Assembly (NCBI RefSeq): GCF_902459705.1 | Contig: NZ_CABPRU010000003.1 | Location: 481,767-545,766 of the forward strand | Direction: 5' to 3' | Length of the DNA stretch: 64,000 nt | Origin: Pandoraea terrigena | GTDB lineage: Bacteria; Pseudomonadota; Gammaproteobacteria; Burkholderiales; Burkholderiaceae | The notes under the pieces: model-generated | Told to the model about the DNA's origin: nothing | Database searches by the model: none | The model's input: only the letters and a program-made list of their open reading frames with translations | Position numbers and translations under genes: made by a program | Shown here: positions 1-9,370 of the stretch, piece by piece | Position numbering within the stretch: the stretch's first letter is position 1 | How the letters are laid out: every line of letters starts with the position of its first letter

Positions 1-1026
1 ACCGCGACCATTTGCCTTGGCCTGCTGCCGAACTATGAGCACTGGGGGATCACCGCATCGATTGCGCTGATCGTCCTGCGCATGCTTCAGGGGTTCTGTG
101 TCGGTGGCGAAATGCCCGGTGCCATTACTTATGCCGTGGAAGCTGCGCCGCATCGCGCGGGCCTGGCTGCCGGCGTCATCATCTGCGCGGTGAACGTGGG
201 CGTATTGCTCGCGACCGTCGTCAACCTCGTCATTCAAAGTTCCCTGTCGAGCGCAGATGCCGCGGCGTATGGCTGGCGAGTCGCCTTCCTGTTCGGAGGT
301 CTCTGCGGAATCGTGTCGTACTGGATGCGACGCAACCTCGACGAGTCTCCCGAGTTCCAGAAGATGCATGGCGCCGTCATCAAGCAACCGTTTCGCGAGA
401 CGCTTCGTCACCACGGTAAATCAGTCGTCACCGCCGCACTCACGATCGCGGTCATGGCCGGTGTCAATGGCATCTTGTACGGGCACATGCCGGCTTACCT
501 GGTGCAACAACTTCACTATGCGCCCCGAACGGCGGCGATCGCGCAGAACGCTTATCTGATCGTCAGTTCCTTTGGCTTGCTCGCAGCGGGCTGGCTTGGC
601 GACAAGGTGCCGCGCCGCTACCTTCTGCGTGCGTCGGCCGCGTTGCTGGTGGTACTGAGTTATCCGTTTTATTACGCGCTGATCAACCACGCCGTGGACC
701 TGGTGACCCTGTTCATCTTCGCGGCGCTGGTCTTCTCGCTCGCAAGCGGTACATGGGCGTCCGTGCTTGCCGATCAGTTCCCGGTTCAGGTGAGATTCAG
801 CGGCATCGCACTCTCGTATAACGCCTCCGTTCTCGTCTTCAGCGGATTCGCCCCCTTGCTGGCGACCATGCTGATCCGTGAGACCGGCTCACTGGCCGCA
901 CCGGCGTACTTCGTTATCGGCGCCTGCGGTATCGCGTTGTTCGCGAGCTTTGGACTCCCCGCCAGTCGATCGACATCGCCGCTCGGGTTACCGCCGGATC
1001 GACTCAACGGCGAACCGTCGCGCTGA
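1..1026 (+). CDS. MFS transporter, C-terminal part (5' end outside window)
   Basis: The reading frame is open from the first base to the TGA at 1024-1026, giving 341 residues of an inner-membrane major facilitator protein whose N-terminus lies outside the window. Long hydrophobic segments alternate with short basic loops. The GWLGDKVPRR stretch resembles the loop motif between helices 8 and 9 of metabolite:proton symporters. The family imports or exports small organic acids, osmolytes or drugs, and the substrate cannot be read from this fragment. It converges on the lyase gene at 1096-1968 with about 70 bases between the stops. An in-frame ATG at 82 exists, but homologous sequence clearly continues upstream of it. 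Confidence 0.85.
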   Translation, partial: TATICLGLLPNYEHWGITASIALIVLRMLQGFCVGGEMPGAITYAVEAAPHRAGLAAGVIICAVNVGVLLATVVNLVIQSSLSSADAAAYGWRVAFLFGGLCGIVSYWMRRNLDESPEFQKMHGAVIKQPFRETLRHHGKSVVTAALTIAVMAGVNGILYGHMPAYLVQQLHYAPRTAAIAQNAYLIVSSFGLLAAGWLGDKVPRRYLLRASAALLVVLSYPFYYALINHAVDLVTLFIFAALVFSLASGTWASVLADQFPVQVRFSGIALSYNASVLVFSGFAPLLATMLIRETGSLAAPAYFVIGACGIALFASFGLPASRSTSPLGLPPDRLNGEPSR

Positions 1027-1095
1027 CCCTTCAACGCCACATCACTGCGGGGACGGCGGACGCCGCTTAGCGCGACACCGCCGCCGGGCACTCGC

Positions 1096-1968
1096 TCAGT
1101 CTGCGTGAGCCCGATCAAACGCCCACACTTCCGGGAAGCCCATCAACTCGCACATTTGCGAGAACGGATAGAGCGCGTTGTCGATGCCCATCGTGCCCTT
1201 GCCGGCCTTGATCTGCGCGTATGCATGTTCCAGGGCGCGCGCGGCGGCCAGGAAGCCCGTCGCCGGATAGATCGCCATGGAAAACCCGAGCGACTGCAAT
1301 TCCGCTGGCGACAATTGTGGTGTGCGTCCGCCCTCGACGATATTGCACAGCAGTGGCACGTCGAAGGTTTTTCCGATCGTCTCCAGCTCCTCCGCGCGCT
1401 CGGGCGACTCGATGAACAGGATGTCCGCCCCCGCCTTCACGTAAGCCTCGCCTCGACGCAATGCTTCGTCCAATCCGAGCGATGTGCGGGCGTCGGTGCG
1501 TGCAACGATCTGGAAGTTCGCGTCGTCGCGCGTCTGTGCCGCGACCTGGATCTTCTTGACCATATCGCCGGCCGGAATCACCCGGCGACCCGGCGTATGG
1601 CCGCACTTCTTCGGAAACTCCTGGTCTTCAAGCTGAATACCTGCCGCGCCCGCGCGTTCGTAGCCACGCACCGTGTGCATGACATTGAGCAACCCACCGT
1701 AACCGGTGTCGCCATCGCAAATCAATGGCGTGCGGCTGTTGCCGCAGAACGCCGTCACACGATTGACCATGTCGGTATAGGTCGCCAGGCCGGCATCGGG
1801 TACGCCCAGATACGAGGCGACGGTGCCGAAACCGGTCATATAAAGACAGTCGAACTGCATCGCGTCAGCCATGGCGACCGAGATCATGTCGTAGATCCCC
1901 GGCGCGACGACAATGTCGTGCCGAGCCAGTTTCGCTTTGAGTTGACTGCGTTTTTCTTGGGCGTTCAT
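1096..1968 (-). CDS. Isocitrate lyase/PEP mutase family protein (2-methylisocitrate lyase-like)
   Basis: The 290-residue protein is a TIM-barrel enzyme of the isocitrate lyase/phosphoenolpyruvate mutase superfamily. Visible landmarks are the metal-binding ICDGDTGYG segment at residues 83-91 and the catalytic-loop motif KKCGH at 120-124, which matches the K(K/R)CGH of 2-methylisocitrate lyases. Family members cleave C-C bonds of 2-hydroxy dicarboxylates or tricarboxylates, or decarboxylate oxaloacetate, with Mg2+. It is last in a gntR-MFS-lyase run on the minus strand. This suggests a dedicated uptake and cleavage route for a carboxylic acid under control of the local GntR. No prpC or prpD is adjacent, so a PrpB role in propionate metabolism is unlikely. 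The exact substrate is unknown. Confidence 0.85.
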   Translation of the reverse strand: MNAQEKRSQLKAKLARHDIVVAPGIYDMISVAMADAMQFDCLYMTGFGTVASYLGVPDAGLATYTDMVNRVTAFCGNSRTPLICDGDTGYGGLLNVMHTVRGYERAGAAGIQLEDQEFPKKCGHTPGRRVIPAGDMVKKIQVAAQTRDDANFQIVARTDARTSLGLDEALRRGEAYVKAGADILFIESPERAEELETIGKTFDVPLLCNIVEGGRTPQLSPAELQSLGFSMAIYPATGFLAAARALEHAYAQIKAGKGTMGIDNALYPFSQMCELMGFPEVWAFDRAHAD

Positions 1969-2063
1969 AACGATTCCAATAAGTCGGTGAAACAGGATTT
2001 CCGACGCGCGATGTCATCGACCCGCGCGTCATGTCAAAACCGGACGCCGTATTGCGCCAGACG

Positions 2064-3461
2064 TCAGCTTTGCGATTTTCCGGAGAATTCCGAATCGCCG
2101 AGACCGGCGGCGCCAGGCGCGCCCGCATTCGGTGCGATGTCCTCGAGCGAGCGCCGGTTGGTCTCGATGCCGAACACCGCGAGCACGATCGACATGGCCG
2201 CCAGCACGCAGGCGATCGTCGTGAGAACCTGCTGGATGCCGCCGGACGCATAGAGCGCGACGACCATCTGCGGTGCGAGAATCCCGGCGACCCGGCCGGC
2301 ACAGCCCGCCACGCCATTGCCGCGCATGCGGTTCTCCGTCGCGAACAACTCGGGACAATAGGTTGCGATGCCAAGCGCGACCATCAGATAGGTGAGCGTG
2401 AACAGCAGGAAGCCGAGCACGGTCGCCATCTCCACACTCGTCGAATGGCCATAGGCCCACCCCACCACGGCGGCAACCGCCGACACCGCGATCATGCCGT
2501 TCTTGCGGCCGACCCGGTCGGCTACGAGCACGCCCACCAGCGCACCCGCCGGACCGCCGAGCGACATCAACGTGGTGTAGCCGAGCGACGACGCCATTCC
2601 GATGCCCTGCTTCATCAGGAACGTCGGCACCCAGACAATGAAGCCATAGATCACGACGTTGATGCCGATCTGCACGCAAATTGCCACCACCGTGCGACGA
2701 ATCTGCGCGCGCGAAAACAGGTCCAGCAGCGTGGTCTGCCGTGTGGCGACGGGCAGCGACTGGCGCACCGGGGGCAATACGCCCCCGCGCGCCGACTCGG
2801 CTTCGGCCGCGCGCAGAATCGCATCGGCCTCGTCGAAGCGCCCCTTGGATTCCAGCCAGCGCGGCGATTCGGGCATCTTGGCGCGCACGAACCACATCAC
2901 CAATGCCCCCACGCCCACGATGCCGAACATCGCGCGCCAGCCAATCGAGGGGATGATCAGGTAGCCGAGGAAGGTCGAGAAGAACAACGCCGAATTTGTG
3001 ATCAGCGACAGGTATGCCGACCACTTGCCGCGCACGGCGGGCGGAACGAATTCACCAAGCGAGCCGTAGCCGACCACGATCTCCGCGCCAAGCCCAAGTC
3101 CCATGAAGAAGCGGCACACGATCAGCCACGTCATGTTGGGCGCGAACGCACCGGCCAGCGACGCCAGGCCAAAGATCGCCAGGTTGAACTGATACGTGAA
3201 CTTGCGTCCCTTCCGATCGCCCAGCACACCAGCCGTCAAGGCACCGAGCAGCATGCCGACAAAGGTCGCTGACAGAAAGGTGGCGTTGAGCTGCATCGTC
3301 GACCAACCACTCTTGGCCAAGGCCCCCAGCACGCCGCCGGCCAGGTAGATGTCGAATGAATCGAGGAACATGCCGCCGCCGATCAGCCACAGGATCCGGC
3401 GATGGAACCCAGAGATGGGCAGCCGGTCGAGCCGGGGCCCCGCGTTTATCGAACTCAACAT
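2064..3461 (-). CDS. MFS transporter, sugar/aromatic-acid porter type
   Basis: The protein has 465 residues and about twelve hydrophobic helices, an inner-membrane proton symporter fold. Two copies of the MFS loop signature are visible (GDRKGRK after helix 2, ADRVGRK after helix 8), plus PESPRWL in the central loop, which is typical of the sugar-porter and aromatic-acid symporter branches. The ATG at 3461 is preceded by a good GGAGGAG ribosome site. It lies between the GntR gene (stop at 3521) and the lyase gene (start at 1968), all minus strand. It is therefore probably the uptake system for the lyase substrate. The specificity cannot be assigned from sequence. Confidence 0.85.
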   Translation of the reverse strand: MLSSINAGPRLDRLPISGFHRRILWLIGGGMFLDSFDIYLAGGVLGALAKSGWSTMQLNATFLSATFVGMLLGALTAGVLGDRKGRKFTYQFNLAIFGLASLAGAFAPNMTWLIVCRFFMGLGLGAEIVVGYGSLGEFVPPAVRGKWSAYLSLITNSALFFSTFLGYLIIPSIGWRAMFGIVGVGALVMWFVRAKMPESPRWLESKGRFDEADAILRAAEAESARGGVLPPVRQSLPVATRQTTLLDLFSRAQIRRTVVAICVQIGINVVIYGFIVWVPTFLMKQGIGMASSLGYTTLMSLGGPAGALVGVLVADRVGRKNGMIAVSAVAAVVGWAYGHSTSVEMATVLGFLLFTLTYLMVALGIATYCPELFATENRMRGNGVAGCAGRVAGILAPQMVVALYASGGIQQVLTTIACVLAAMSIVLAVFGIETNRRSLEDIAPNAGAPGAAGLGDSEFSGKSQS

Positions 3462-3520
3462 GCGCTGTCTCCTCCGTCGTTATCGACGTGATGTTTTCGG
3501 GGTACTGCTGATGGAACCGG

Positions 3521-4243
3521 CTAATCCCCTGCCAACGCAGATGCCACGGCGTCGTCGGTCCGCGTGCGATGCGCACGGCCAAGCACGACGCTCTGCGCCG
3601 CCGCGATATGGCAGCGCACGATCGCCTCGGCCCAGACGCCGTTGCGTTGTTCAAACGCGTCGACGATCTCGAGGTGCTGGCGTGCGCTGCGCTCGCGGTG
3701 TTCGGGGTTGTAGGTGTCGAACGTCCACTTGACCAGTGGCGTCTCTTTCATCGATTTGAGTGAGCGGTCGAGCCGGCCGTTGCCAGCGCCGCCGCTGATG
3801 ATCGCGTGAAAGGCATCGTTGAGCGCAAACCAGCGTTCGGTCAACGCAGCCGTTGGAGGCTCGCGCGCAATGTCGAACATCGTCACGGCCAGTTCGCGAA
3901 GCTGCGCGACTTCATCGTCGGTCGCCCGCTGCGCTGCACGCCCCGCCAGATACGGCTCGATCAGCAGGCGAGCCTCGAAAATCTCGCGTGCGTCCTGCTC
4001 GGTCCATGCGCGCACGCGCACGCCATAGTTGGGCACCGCTTCGACCCAACCCTCCGCATCGAGCCGGCGCAAGGCCTCGCGCACAGGGGTGCGGCTCACG
4101 CCCAAGCGCGCCGCCAGTTGCGTCTCGCGCAGATATTGCCCCGCGGCGTACTGACGTTCGGCCAGTGCGGTCTTGATGGCCAGGTAGACGTCAGCGGAGG
4201 AAAGCGTGAATGGTGTAGACGACATTGTATGCAATGTTTTCAT
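3521..4243 (-). CDS. GntR family regulator, FCD (FadR-like) subgroup
   Basis: The 240-residue protein has an N-terminal winged helix (about residues 12-80, with the signature run LGVSRTPVREALRRL) and an all-helical C-terminal FCD ligand domain (about 95-225). Such repressors bind short palindromes and release on binding a carboxylate metabolite. Start choice is awkward. The ATG at 4243 has no clear Shine-Dalgarno site, and the second in-frame ATG at 4225 lies inside a palindromic operator. The gene is first in an apparent operon with the MFS transporter and the lyase. Two identical operator copies at its 5' end argue for autoregulation of the whole unit. Confidence 0.85.
   Translation of the reverse strand: MKTLHTMSSTPFTLSSADVYLAIKTALAERQYAAGQYLRETQLAARLGVSRTPVREALRRLDAEGWVEAVPNYGVRVRAWTEQDAREIFEARLLIEPYLAGRAAQRATDDEVAQLRELAVTMFDIAREPPTAALTERWFALNDAFHAIISGGAGNGRLDRSLKSMKETPLVKWTFDTYNPEHRERSARQHLEIVDAFEQRNGVWAEAIVRCHIAAAQSVVLGRAHRTRTDDAVASALAGD
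4222..4237. promoter_or_regulatory. Probable GntR operator, copy 1
   Basis: ACATTG-TATG-CAATGT is an inverted repeat with perfect 6-base arms around a 4-base centre. It overlaps the first codons of the gntR gene annotated at 3521-4243. The core TTG-N4-CAA resembles sites of FCD-type GntR repressors. A second copy lies 62 bases away. Assignment to this regulator is inference. Confidence 0.6.
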
Positions 4244-4283
4244 AAAAATAGAGATTCACGGGCGCATTCCGCAAATTTTGTAA

Positions 4284-4298
4284 ACATTGTATGCAATG
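4284..4298. promoter_or_regulatory. Probable GntR operator, copy 2
   Basis: This repeats the first 15 bases of copy 1 exactly (ACATTGTATGCAATG) and lies upstream of the gntR start. The 62-base centre-to-centre distance is close to six helical turns, so two bound dimers could face the same side of the DNA. Confidence 0.6.
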
Positions 4299-4421
4299 CG
4301 GCGAATTGCAGGATCGGTAATTCCCCTTAGCCGCTGCCTCGCGATCGTAGCAACCCCTTCACCGCATCGTTCCGGGTTCCCGGCACACCGCGAACGCCAT
4401 GGCCGGCACGTCATGCGACAC

Positions 4422-4453
4422 AAAAAGCAAACGGGCGCCACACGGCGCCCGTT
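4422..4453 (-). terminator. Rho-independent terminator after the nuoM-like gene
   Basis: A perfect 10-base stem (AACGGGCGCC with GGCGCCCGTT) closes a 4-base loop at 4430-4453. Read on the minus strand it is followed by TGCTTTTTG, a T-tract. It lies just past the stop codon of the NuoM-like gene at 4477 and would end its transcript before the gntR operon. Confidence 0.8.
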
Positions 4454-4476
4454 CTGATGCATCCCCCCGATTCCGA

Positions 4477-6042
4477 TCACGCGGCGGGCCGCGCGTCCTT
4501 CACCGTTACCGCCGCATGGCCGGCAGTCACAGGACGCCGACGCCCCGCAATCTCGTCGCTCCCCGGTTCATCCGCGGGCAGGCGATGCAGTTCGATGTCC
4601 TGCACGGTCTGGATTGCCGTCGCATCGATTCCGTCGGTCAGCGGCTTAGGATCGATTCCGATGCCGAGCACCATCACCGCCATCGCCCCAAGCAGCGCGA
4701 ACTCGCGACGGCTCACATCCTTGAGCGACGCCACGCGTGCGTTCCCCACGCGTCCGAACATCACCCGCTTGACCATCCACAGCGTGTAAGCCGCGCTCAG
4801 CACGAGCGTCAGCGACGCCAATGCGCCAATCCAGAAATTGGCCTTGATCGTGCCCATCAACACGAGGAACTCGCCAACGAAGCCGGAGGTCCCCGGCATC
4901 CCCACGTTCGCCATCGAGAAAAGCATCGCGAATGCCGCGAAACGCGGCATGGTGGCCGCCACGCCGCCGTATGCATCGATCGATGCGCTGGACGTCCGGT
5001 CGTACAACATCCCCGTGCACAACAGCATCGCGCCCGAGACAATGCCGTACGAAATCATCTGCATCACGGCACCGTCGGTCCCCATCTCCGAGAACAGGAA
5101 CAGCCCTAGCGTGACCAGCCCCATATGCGCGACGGCCGAGTACGCCAGCAGCTTGCGCAGATCGGTCTGCACAAGCGCCACCAGACTCGCGTAAATCACG
5201 GCGACCAGCGACAGCAGGACCATGAGCGGCGCAAGGAAATGGCTGGCATCCGGCAGCAACGGCAGATTGAATCGAAGCAGCCCATAGCCGCCGAGCTTGA
5301 GCATGCCGAGCATGACCGCCGCGCCAGTGGGCCCGTCAAGATGCACTTCGGGCAACCACGTATGCACGGGCCACATCGGCACCTTGACCGAGAACGCCCC
5401 GAGAAAACCGATGAACAGCAACACCTGCACCGCCAACGGCAGATGCAACGTCTGCCAGCTTGCGATCTCGAAGCTCCGCGTCTGCATGTACAGATAGAGC
5501 ATCGAGACGAGCATCATCAGCGAACCGGTCAGCGAGAAGAAAAAGAACTTCACGGCGGCGTGCGTGCGATTGGCGCGGCCATACACGCCAATGAGCAGAT
5601 ACAGGGGTAGCAGCGTCGCTTCGAAGAAGACGAAGAACAACATGCCATCCTGCGCCGTAAATACGCCCTGCATCAATCCCGACAACACCAGGAAGCTGCC
5701 GAAGTACGCGCTCATACGCGTCGTCACGGCACGCCACGAGGCCAGCACGACAATGAAGGTCGTCACGCCGGTGAGCACCACCAGCCACAGGGAAATGCCG
5801 TCGACGCCGACATGCCACGACGCATCGAACGAATCGATCCAGCGAAACCGCTCGACAAACTGCAGGCTGGCCATGTGGGTGCGAAATCCACGCACCAGCG
5901 GCACGATGGGCGCAGCCGATATCGCGGCGGCGATGAGCGAGGTCCAACGCACGACATTGGGATGACGATCCTGGCCCAGCAGCATGACGAGTGCGCCAGC
6001 CGCGATAGGAAGCCAGATAAGAAGGGACAAGATGGGAAACAT
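4477..6042 (-). CDS. NADH-quinone oxidoreductase subunit M-like protein (orphan copy)
   Basis: The 521-residue polytopic membrane protein belongs to the complex I subunit 4/NuoM and Mrp-antiporter family. Key charged residues for proton translocation are present: the helix-5 glutamate in FFEATLLPLY (E141) and the helix-7 lysine in FSVKVPMWP (K220), followed by the conserved HTWLPEVH. The ATG at 6042 is preceded by AGGACC. A longer TTG-initiated reading adds eight unlikely residues. The length is close to normal NuoM. No other complex I genes are near, so this is an orphan subunit rather than part of a nuo operon. It may be a proton-channel partner of another complex, or a duplicate NuoM. A strong terminator follows the gene. 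Confidence 0.85.
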   Translation of the reverse strand: MFPILSLLIWLPIAAGALVMLLGQDRHPNVVRWTSLIAAAISAAPIVPLVRGFRTHMASLQFVERFRWIDSFDASWHVGVDGISLWLVVLTGVTTFIVVLASWRAVTTRMSAYFGSFLVLSGLMQGVFTAQDGMLFFVFFEATLLPLYLLIGVYGRANRTHAAVKFFFFSLTGSLMMLVSMLYLYMQTRSFEIASWQTLHLPLAVQVLLFIGFLGAFSVKVPMWPVHTWLPEVHLDGPTGAAVMLGMLKLGGYGLLRFNLPLLPDASHFLAPLMVLLSLVAVIYASLVALVQTDLRKLLAYSAVAHMGLVTLGLFLFSEMGTDGAVMQMISYGIVSGAMLLCTGMLYDRTSSASIDAYGGVAATMPRFAAFAMLFSMANVGMPGTSGFVGEFLVLMGTIKANFWIGALASLTLVLSAAYTLWMVKRVMFGRVGNARVASLKDVSRREFALLGAMAVMVLGIGIDPKPLTDGIDATAIQTVQDIELHRLPADEPGSDEIAGRRRPVTAGHAAVTVKDARPAA

Positions 6043-6337
6043 GGAGGTCCTGATGTGCCGCAACAAAAATTCAGCGCGAAGGCGCTATATCGACGCAGCC
6101 AGGGACGAACCTACCCCGCACGCATCGCAGGTCGCGATGCGCGCAAATCAAGGCAAATCAATGCCATCGGGAGGGGACGCCAGGCGCGAAGGCGTCAACG
6201 AAGGTGGCAAGCATACGCGTCCGAAAAAATTTCTGCATCGCACCAATTTTACAAATGATTGCGGGTGCGTCTCTCGCCAGGACCGTCGGCGGTGGCGTCG
6301 GCGTCGAACTGCCAGGGCGGCAATCCTCCACTGCAGA

Positions 6338-6958
6338 TCAGGCCTTCGGGCGACGCAAATCGAACATCGGCCCGATTTCCGCATAGTCGCCAAGATAGCC
6401 CGCGCGCATCACCGGATGCGCCTTGGCCGTGTCGAAGATGCCGTCTTCGCGCAGATATTCGCGGCGGATGTGCACCCCGACGACCTGCCCCAGGGCGAGC
6501 CAGTTGTCCATCGGCGTGCCGTCCAGATTGTGCATGCGCACGATCTGAAGCAACCGGCATTCGAGCGACGCGGGCGACTCGGCCACATGCGGTACGTCGA
6601 CATTGACACCCGCCGCCTTCGTCAGGCCCGCCAGTTCGAACTCGTCGACGTCGTGCGGCACGGGGGCCGACGTCCGGTTCATCTGCGCCGCGAGCGACTT
6701 GCTCGTGAAATTCCAGACGAACTCGCGCGTGGCCTCGATGTTGGCAATCGAGTCCTTGTAGCCCTCGCTGCAAAACCCGATGATCGGCGGAAACGTCGCG
6801 AACGCACCGAAGAAGCTATACGGCGCCAGGTTGACCCGGCCCTGCGCATCTCGGCTGGAGATCCAGCCGATGACACGCGGCGCCACAATCGCCTTGAATG
6901 GGTCGTGGGACAGGCCGTGACCCTTCGCCGGGTCATAGAAGTGAACGTCGTTGGGCAT
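6338..6958 (-). CDS. Flavin reductase-like domain protein (NTAB/DIM6 family)
   Basis: The 206-residue protein has the split-barrel FMN-binding fold of the flavin reductase-like family. The N-terminal pattern is typical: a PR-V-WISS segment near residue 30, NLAPYSFF near 45, and a phosphate-binding stretch around EFVWNFTSK. These proteins bind FMN and either supply reduced flavin to a monooxygenase or act as flavin-dependent oxidoreductases on their own. No monooxygenase gene is adjacent, so the partner is unknown. It is distinct from the HpaC-type reductase at 17558-18076. About 290 bases separate it from the divergent dsbA-like gene, and both promoters must lie there. Confidence 0.8.
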   Translation of the reverse strand: MPNDVHFYDPAKGHGLSHDPFKAIVAPRVIGWISSRDAQGRVNLAPYSFFGAFATFPPIIGFCSEGYKDSIANIEATREFVWNFTSKSLAAQMNRTSAPVPHDVDEFELAGLTKAAGVNVDVPHVAESPASLECRLLQIVRMHNLDGTPMDNWLALGQVVGVHIRREYLREDGIFDTAKAHPVMRAGYLGDYAEIGPMFDLRRPKA

Positions 6959-7251
6959 AAGGCAATGAAGGTTCGCGTCAATGAATGCCCCACACGATAT
7001 CGCATTGCCACAGGCCGCAGATCATCCGCCAGTTGATGATTCATCCATCGAAACAATAATTTCGACAGCCAAAACACGCCATCCCATTGGCAAACGCCCC
7101 ACCCGTGCCCCGAATACCGCATGAATAAGGGCTTGCGGCGCCGTGCCGGGGGTCTCCGGCGAGAATTATCGATTTATGCGAGGATTGCGCGTGTTGCGTC
7201 GCGCAAGGCGACGCGTTTTCATTGCACGCGCCGTCACGGCGCCGTCAGCCC

Positions 7252-7905
7252 ATGCCCGCCACGCTCAAGATTGATTTTGTCTCCGATGTCGCCTGTCCCT
7301 GGTGCGCCATCGGCCTTGCCTCATTGAAAACGGCCCTCGGCCGTCTGGGCGGCGAAGTCGAAGCCGACCTCCATTTCAGCCCCTTCGAACTCAATCCCGA
7401 CATGCCGGCGGACGGCGTCCCGCTCGCCGATTACATGGCGCGCAAGTACGGCCTGTCGCCGGAACAGTTGGCACAGAATCAGGCCAACATTGGCGCGCGG
7501 GCAGCCGCCGAAGGATTCCCGATGCGCATGGACCTGCGCACGCATGCCTACAACACCTTCGACGCCCATCGTCTGCTGCATTGGGCACGGACGATCGGCA
7601 ACGACAAGCAGCTCGCCCTGAAGGAAGCGCTGTTGCGCGCCTACTTTGTCGAAGGCAAGCGCACGAGCGACCCGGATGTGCTCGTCGACGCCGCGCAGCA
7701 AGCCGGCCTCGACACGGCGCGCGCACGCGAGATCCTCGCCTCCGACGAGTATGCCGACCAGGTGCGCGCGCTAGAGCGTCATTACCAGAATCTCGGCATC
7801 CAGTCGGTACCGGCGATCATCTTCAACAACCGGCATCTCGTGAGCGGCGGCCAACCGCCGGAAGTGTTCGAACAGGCCATTCGTCAAATTCTGGCGGAGG
7901 GCTGA
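7252..7905 (+). CDS. DsbA family oxidoreductase, FrnE-like
   Basis: The 217-residue protein has a thioredoxin-like DsbA fold with the redox motif C15-P-W-C18 in VSDVACPWCAIG. The overall pattern (HFSPFELNPDM, FDAHRLLHWA, GIQSVPAIIFNN with the cis-proline loop) matches the FrnE/2-hydroxychromene-2-carboxylate isomerase-like group. No signal peptide is present, so it should be cytoplasmic. FrnE-type proteins are thought to act in thiol-disulfide exchange during oxidative stress. I chose the ATG at 7252. An upstream TTG at 7222 in the same frame would add ten residues unlike the family. The downstream MFS gene starts 6 bases after the stop, so the two are probably co-transcribed. Confidence 0.85.
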   Translation: MPATLKIDFVSDVACPWCAIGLASLKTALGRLGGEVEADLHFSPFELNPDMPADGVPLADYMARKYGLSPEQLAQNQANIGARAAAEGFPMRMDLRTHAYNTFDAHRLLHWARTIGNDKQLALKEALLRAYFVEGKRTSDPDVLVDAAQQAGLDTARAREILASDEYADQVRALERHYQNLGIQSVPAIIFNNRHLVSGGQPPEVFEQAIRQILAEG

Positions 7906-7911
7906 TCGGTC

Positions 7912-9318
7912 ATGTCGTCCCTGCCCCCGATCGCCGATACCTCTGTGGTGAGCGCCCCAGCGGCGGCGCACACTCACGAGCCGCCCGCCACCGGACGCGG
8001 CCTCGCCATGACGGCGATCCTGCTCGCTGTCTCGCTCGCCAGTCTCGACACTGCGATCGCCAACACGGCGCTGCCGCAAATGGCGCTCGATCTGAAAACG
8101 ACGCCGTCGGCATCGGTCTGGATCGTGAACGCGTACCAATTGGCGATGGTGGCGACCCTGCTTCCCTTTGCCTCGCTGGGCGAGCGCATCGGCCATAAGC
8201 GTGTCTTCATGTCGGGCGTGGCGGTGTTTCTCGTGGCGTCGCTGCTGTGCGCACTGTCGCCGACGCTCGGCTTTCTCGCGGGCGCTCGCGTCCTGCAGGG
8301 GGTGGGCGCCGCCGCGGTGATGAGCGTGAACATCGCGCTCATTCGCTTCCTGTACCCGGCGCATCAACTGGGACGTGGTGTTGGCCTGAACGCACTGATC
8401 GTGGGCATCTCGTTTGCCATCGGGCCAACCTTGGCGTCGCTGGTGCTCGCGTTCGGGAGCTGGCCGTGGCTGTTCCTGATCAACGTGCCGACGGCGTTGC
8501 TGGCGCTGGCGTTCTCGCGCCGCAACCTGCCGGACACGCCACGCAGCGCGCACAAGCCGGACATGATCGCCGCGTTGCTCAACGTGGCGACGTTTGCGCT
8601 GCTGATCTTCGCGCTGAGTCAGAGTGCGCAACGGGCTGATTGGCGTCTGACGCTGACCTGCTTCGTGGGGGCGCTCGCCTTTGGGTGGGCACTGATTCAC
8701 CGCGAGCGTGGCCATCGTGCACCGATGCTGCCGGTCGACTTGCTGCGTCTGCCCGCATTCGCCCTCTCGACGCTCACGGCGATCTGCGCGTTTGCGACCC
8801 AGGGGCTTGGACTGGTCTCGTTGCCGTTCTATTTCGAGAACGTGCTGCATCGCAGTCCCATCGAGACAGGCTTTCTGATGACGCCCTGGCCGTTTTTCGT
8901 GGCAGCGATTGCGCCATTGGCGGGACGTCTGTCCGATCGATATCCCCCGGGCGCGCTGGGCGCCATTGGTCTGGCAATGCTGAGCGCCGGCATGGGATTG
9001 CTGGCGATCATGCCCGAGCACGTGCAACTGTGGGATATCGGCTGGCGCATGGCGCTGTGCGGGCTGGGCTTTGGCTTCTTCCAGTCGCCGAACCTGAAGG
9101 CGTTCATGCACAGCGCACCGCCTGAGCGCAGTGGCGGTGCGAGCGGCATGGTGGGAACGTCGCGACTGCTCGGTCAGGCCACGGGCGCTGCGCTCGTGGC
9201 CCTCGCGTTGGGCCTTGCCGGCGCACAGGGTTCCCTGTGGGCGTTGGCGTGGGGGGCAGCGTTCTCGGGCGCAGGGTGTCTTGCGAGCGGCTTGCGATTG
9301 GTGCGACGCCAGGCTTGA
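7912..9318 (+). CDS. MFS transporter, DHA2 (EmrB/QacA) drug-efflux type
   Basis: The 468-residue protein should form about 14 transmembrane helices. Helix 1 carries LASLDTAIANTALPQMA, the D-T-x-V-N-x-A-L-P signature of the DHA2 family, and LGERIGHKRVF follows as the loop 2-3 motif. Members export drugs and toxic metabolites in exchange for protons. It follows the FrnE-like gene closely, with its ATG at 7912. A local regulator is not evident, and the convergent nsrR gene has its own promoter on the far side. A second DHA2 protein is encoded at 54020-55456. Confidence 0.85.
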   Translation: MSSLPPIADTSVVSAPAAAHTHEPPATGRGLAMTAILLAVSLASLDTAIANTALPQMALDLKTTPSASVWIVNAYQLAMVATLLPFASLGERIGHKRVFMSGVAVFLVASLLCALSPTLGFLAGARVLQGVGAAAVMSVNIALIRFLYPAHQLGRGVGLNALIVGISFAIGPTLASLVLAFGSWPWLFLINVPTALLALAFSRRNLPDTPRSAHKPDMIAALLNVATFALLIFALSQSAQRADWRLTLTCFVGALAFGWALIHRERGHRAPMLPVDLLRLPAFALSTLTAICAFATQGLGLVSLPFYFENVLHRSPIETGFLMTPWPFFVAAIAPLAGRLSDRYPPGALGAIGLAMLSAGMGLLAIMPEHVQLWDIGWRMALCGLGFGFFQSPNLKAFMHSAPPERSGGASGMVGTSRLLGQATGAALVALALGLAGAQGSLWALAWGAAFSGAGCLASGLRLVRRQA

Positions 9319-9370
9319 TCGCGAGTCGCGGGGTATCACGCCAGCGAACCGACGTGGCACCCCAGGCGAT

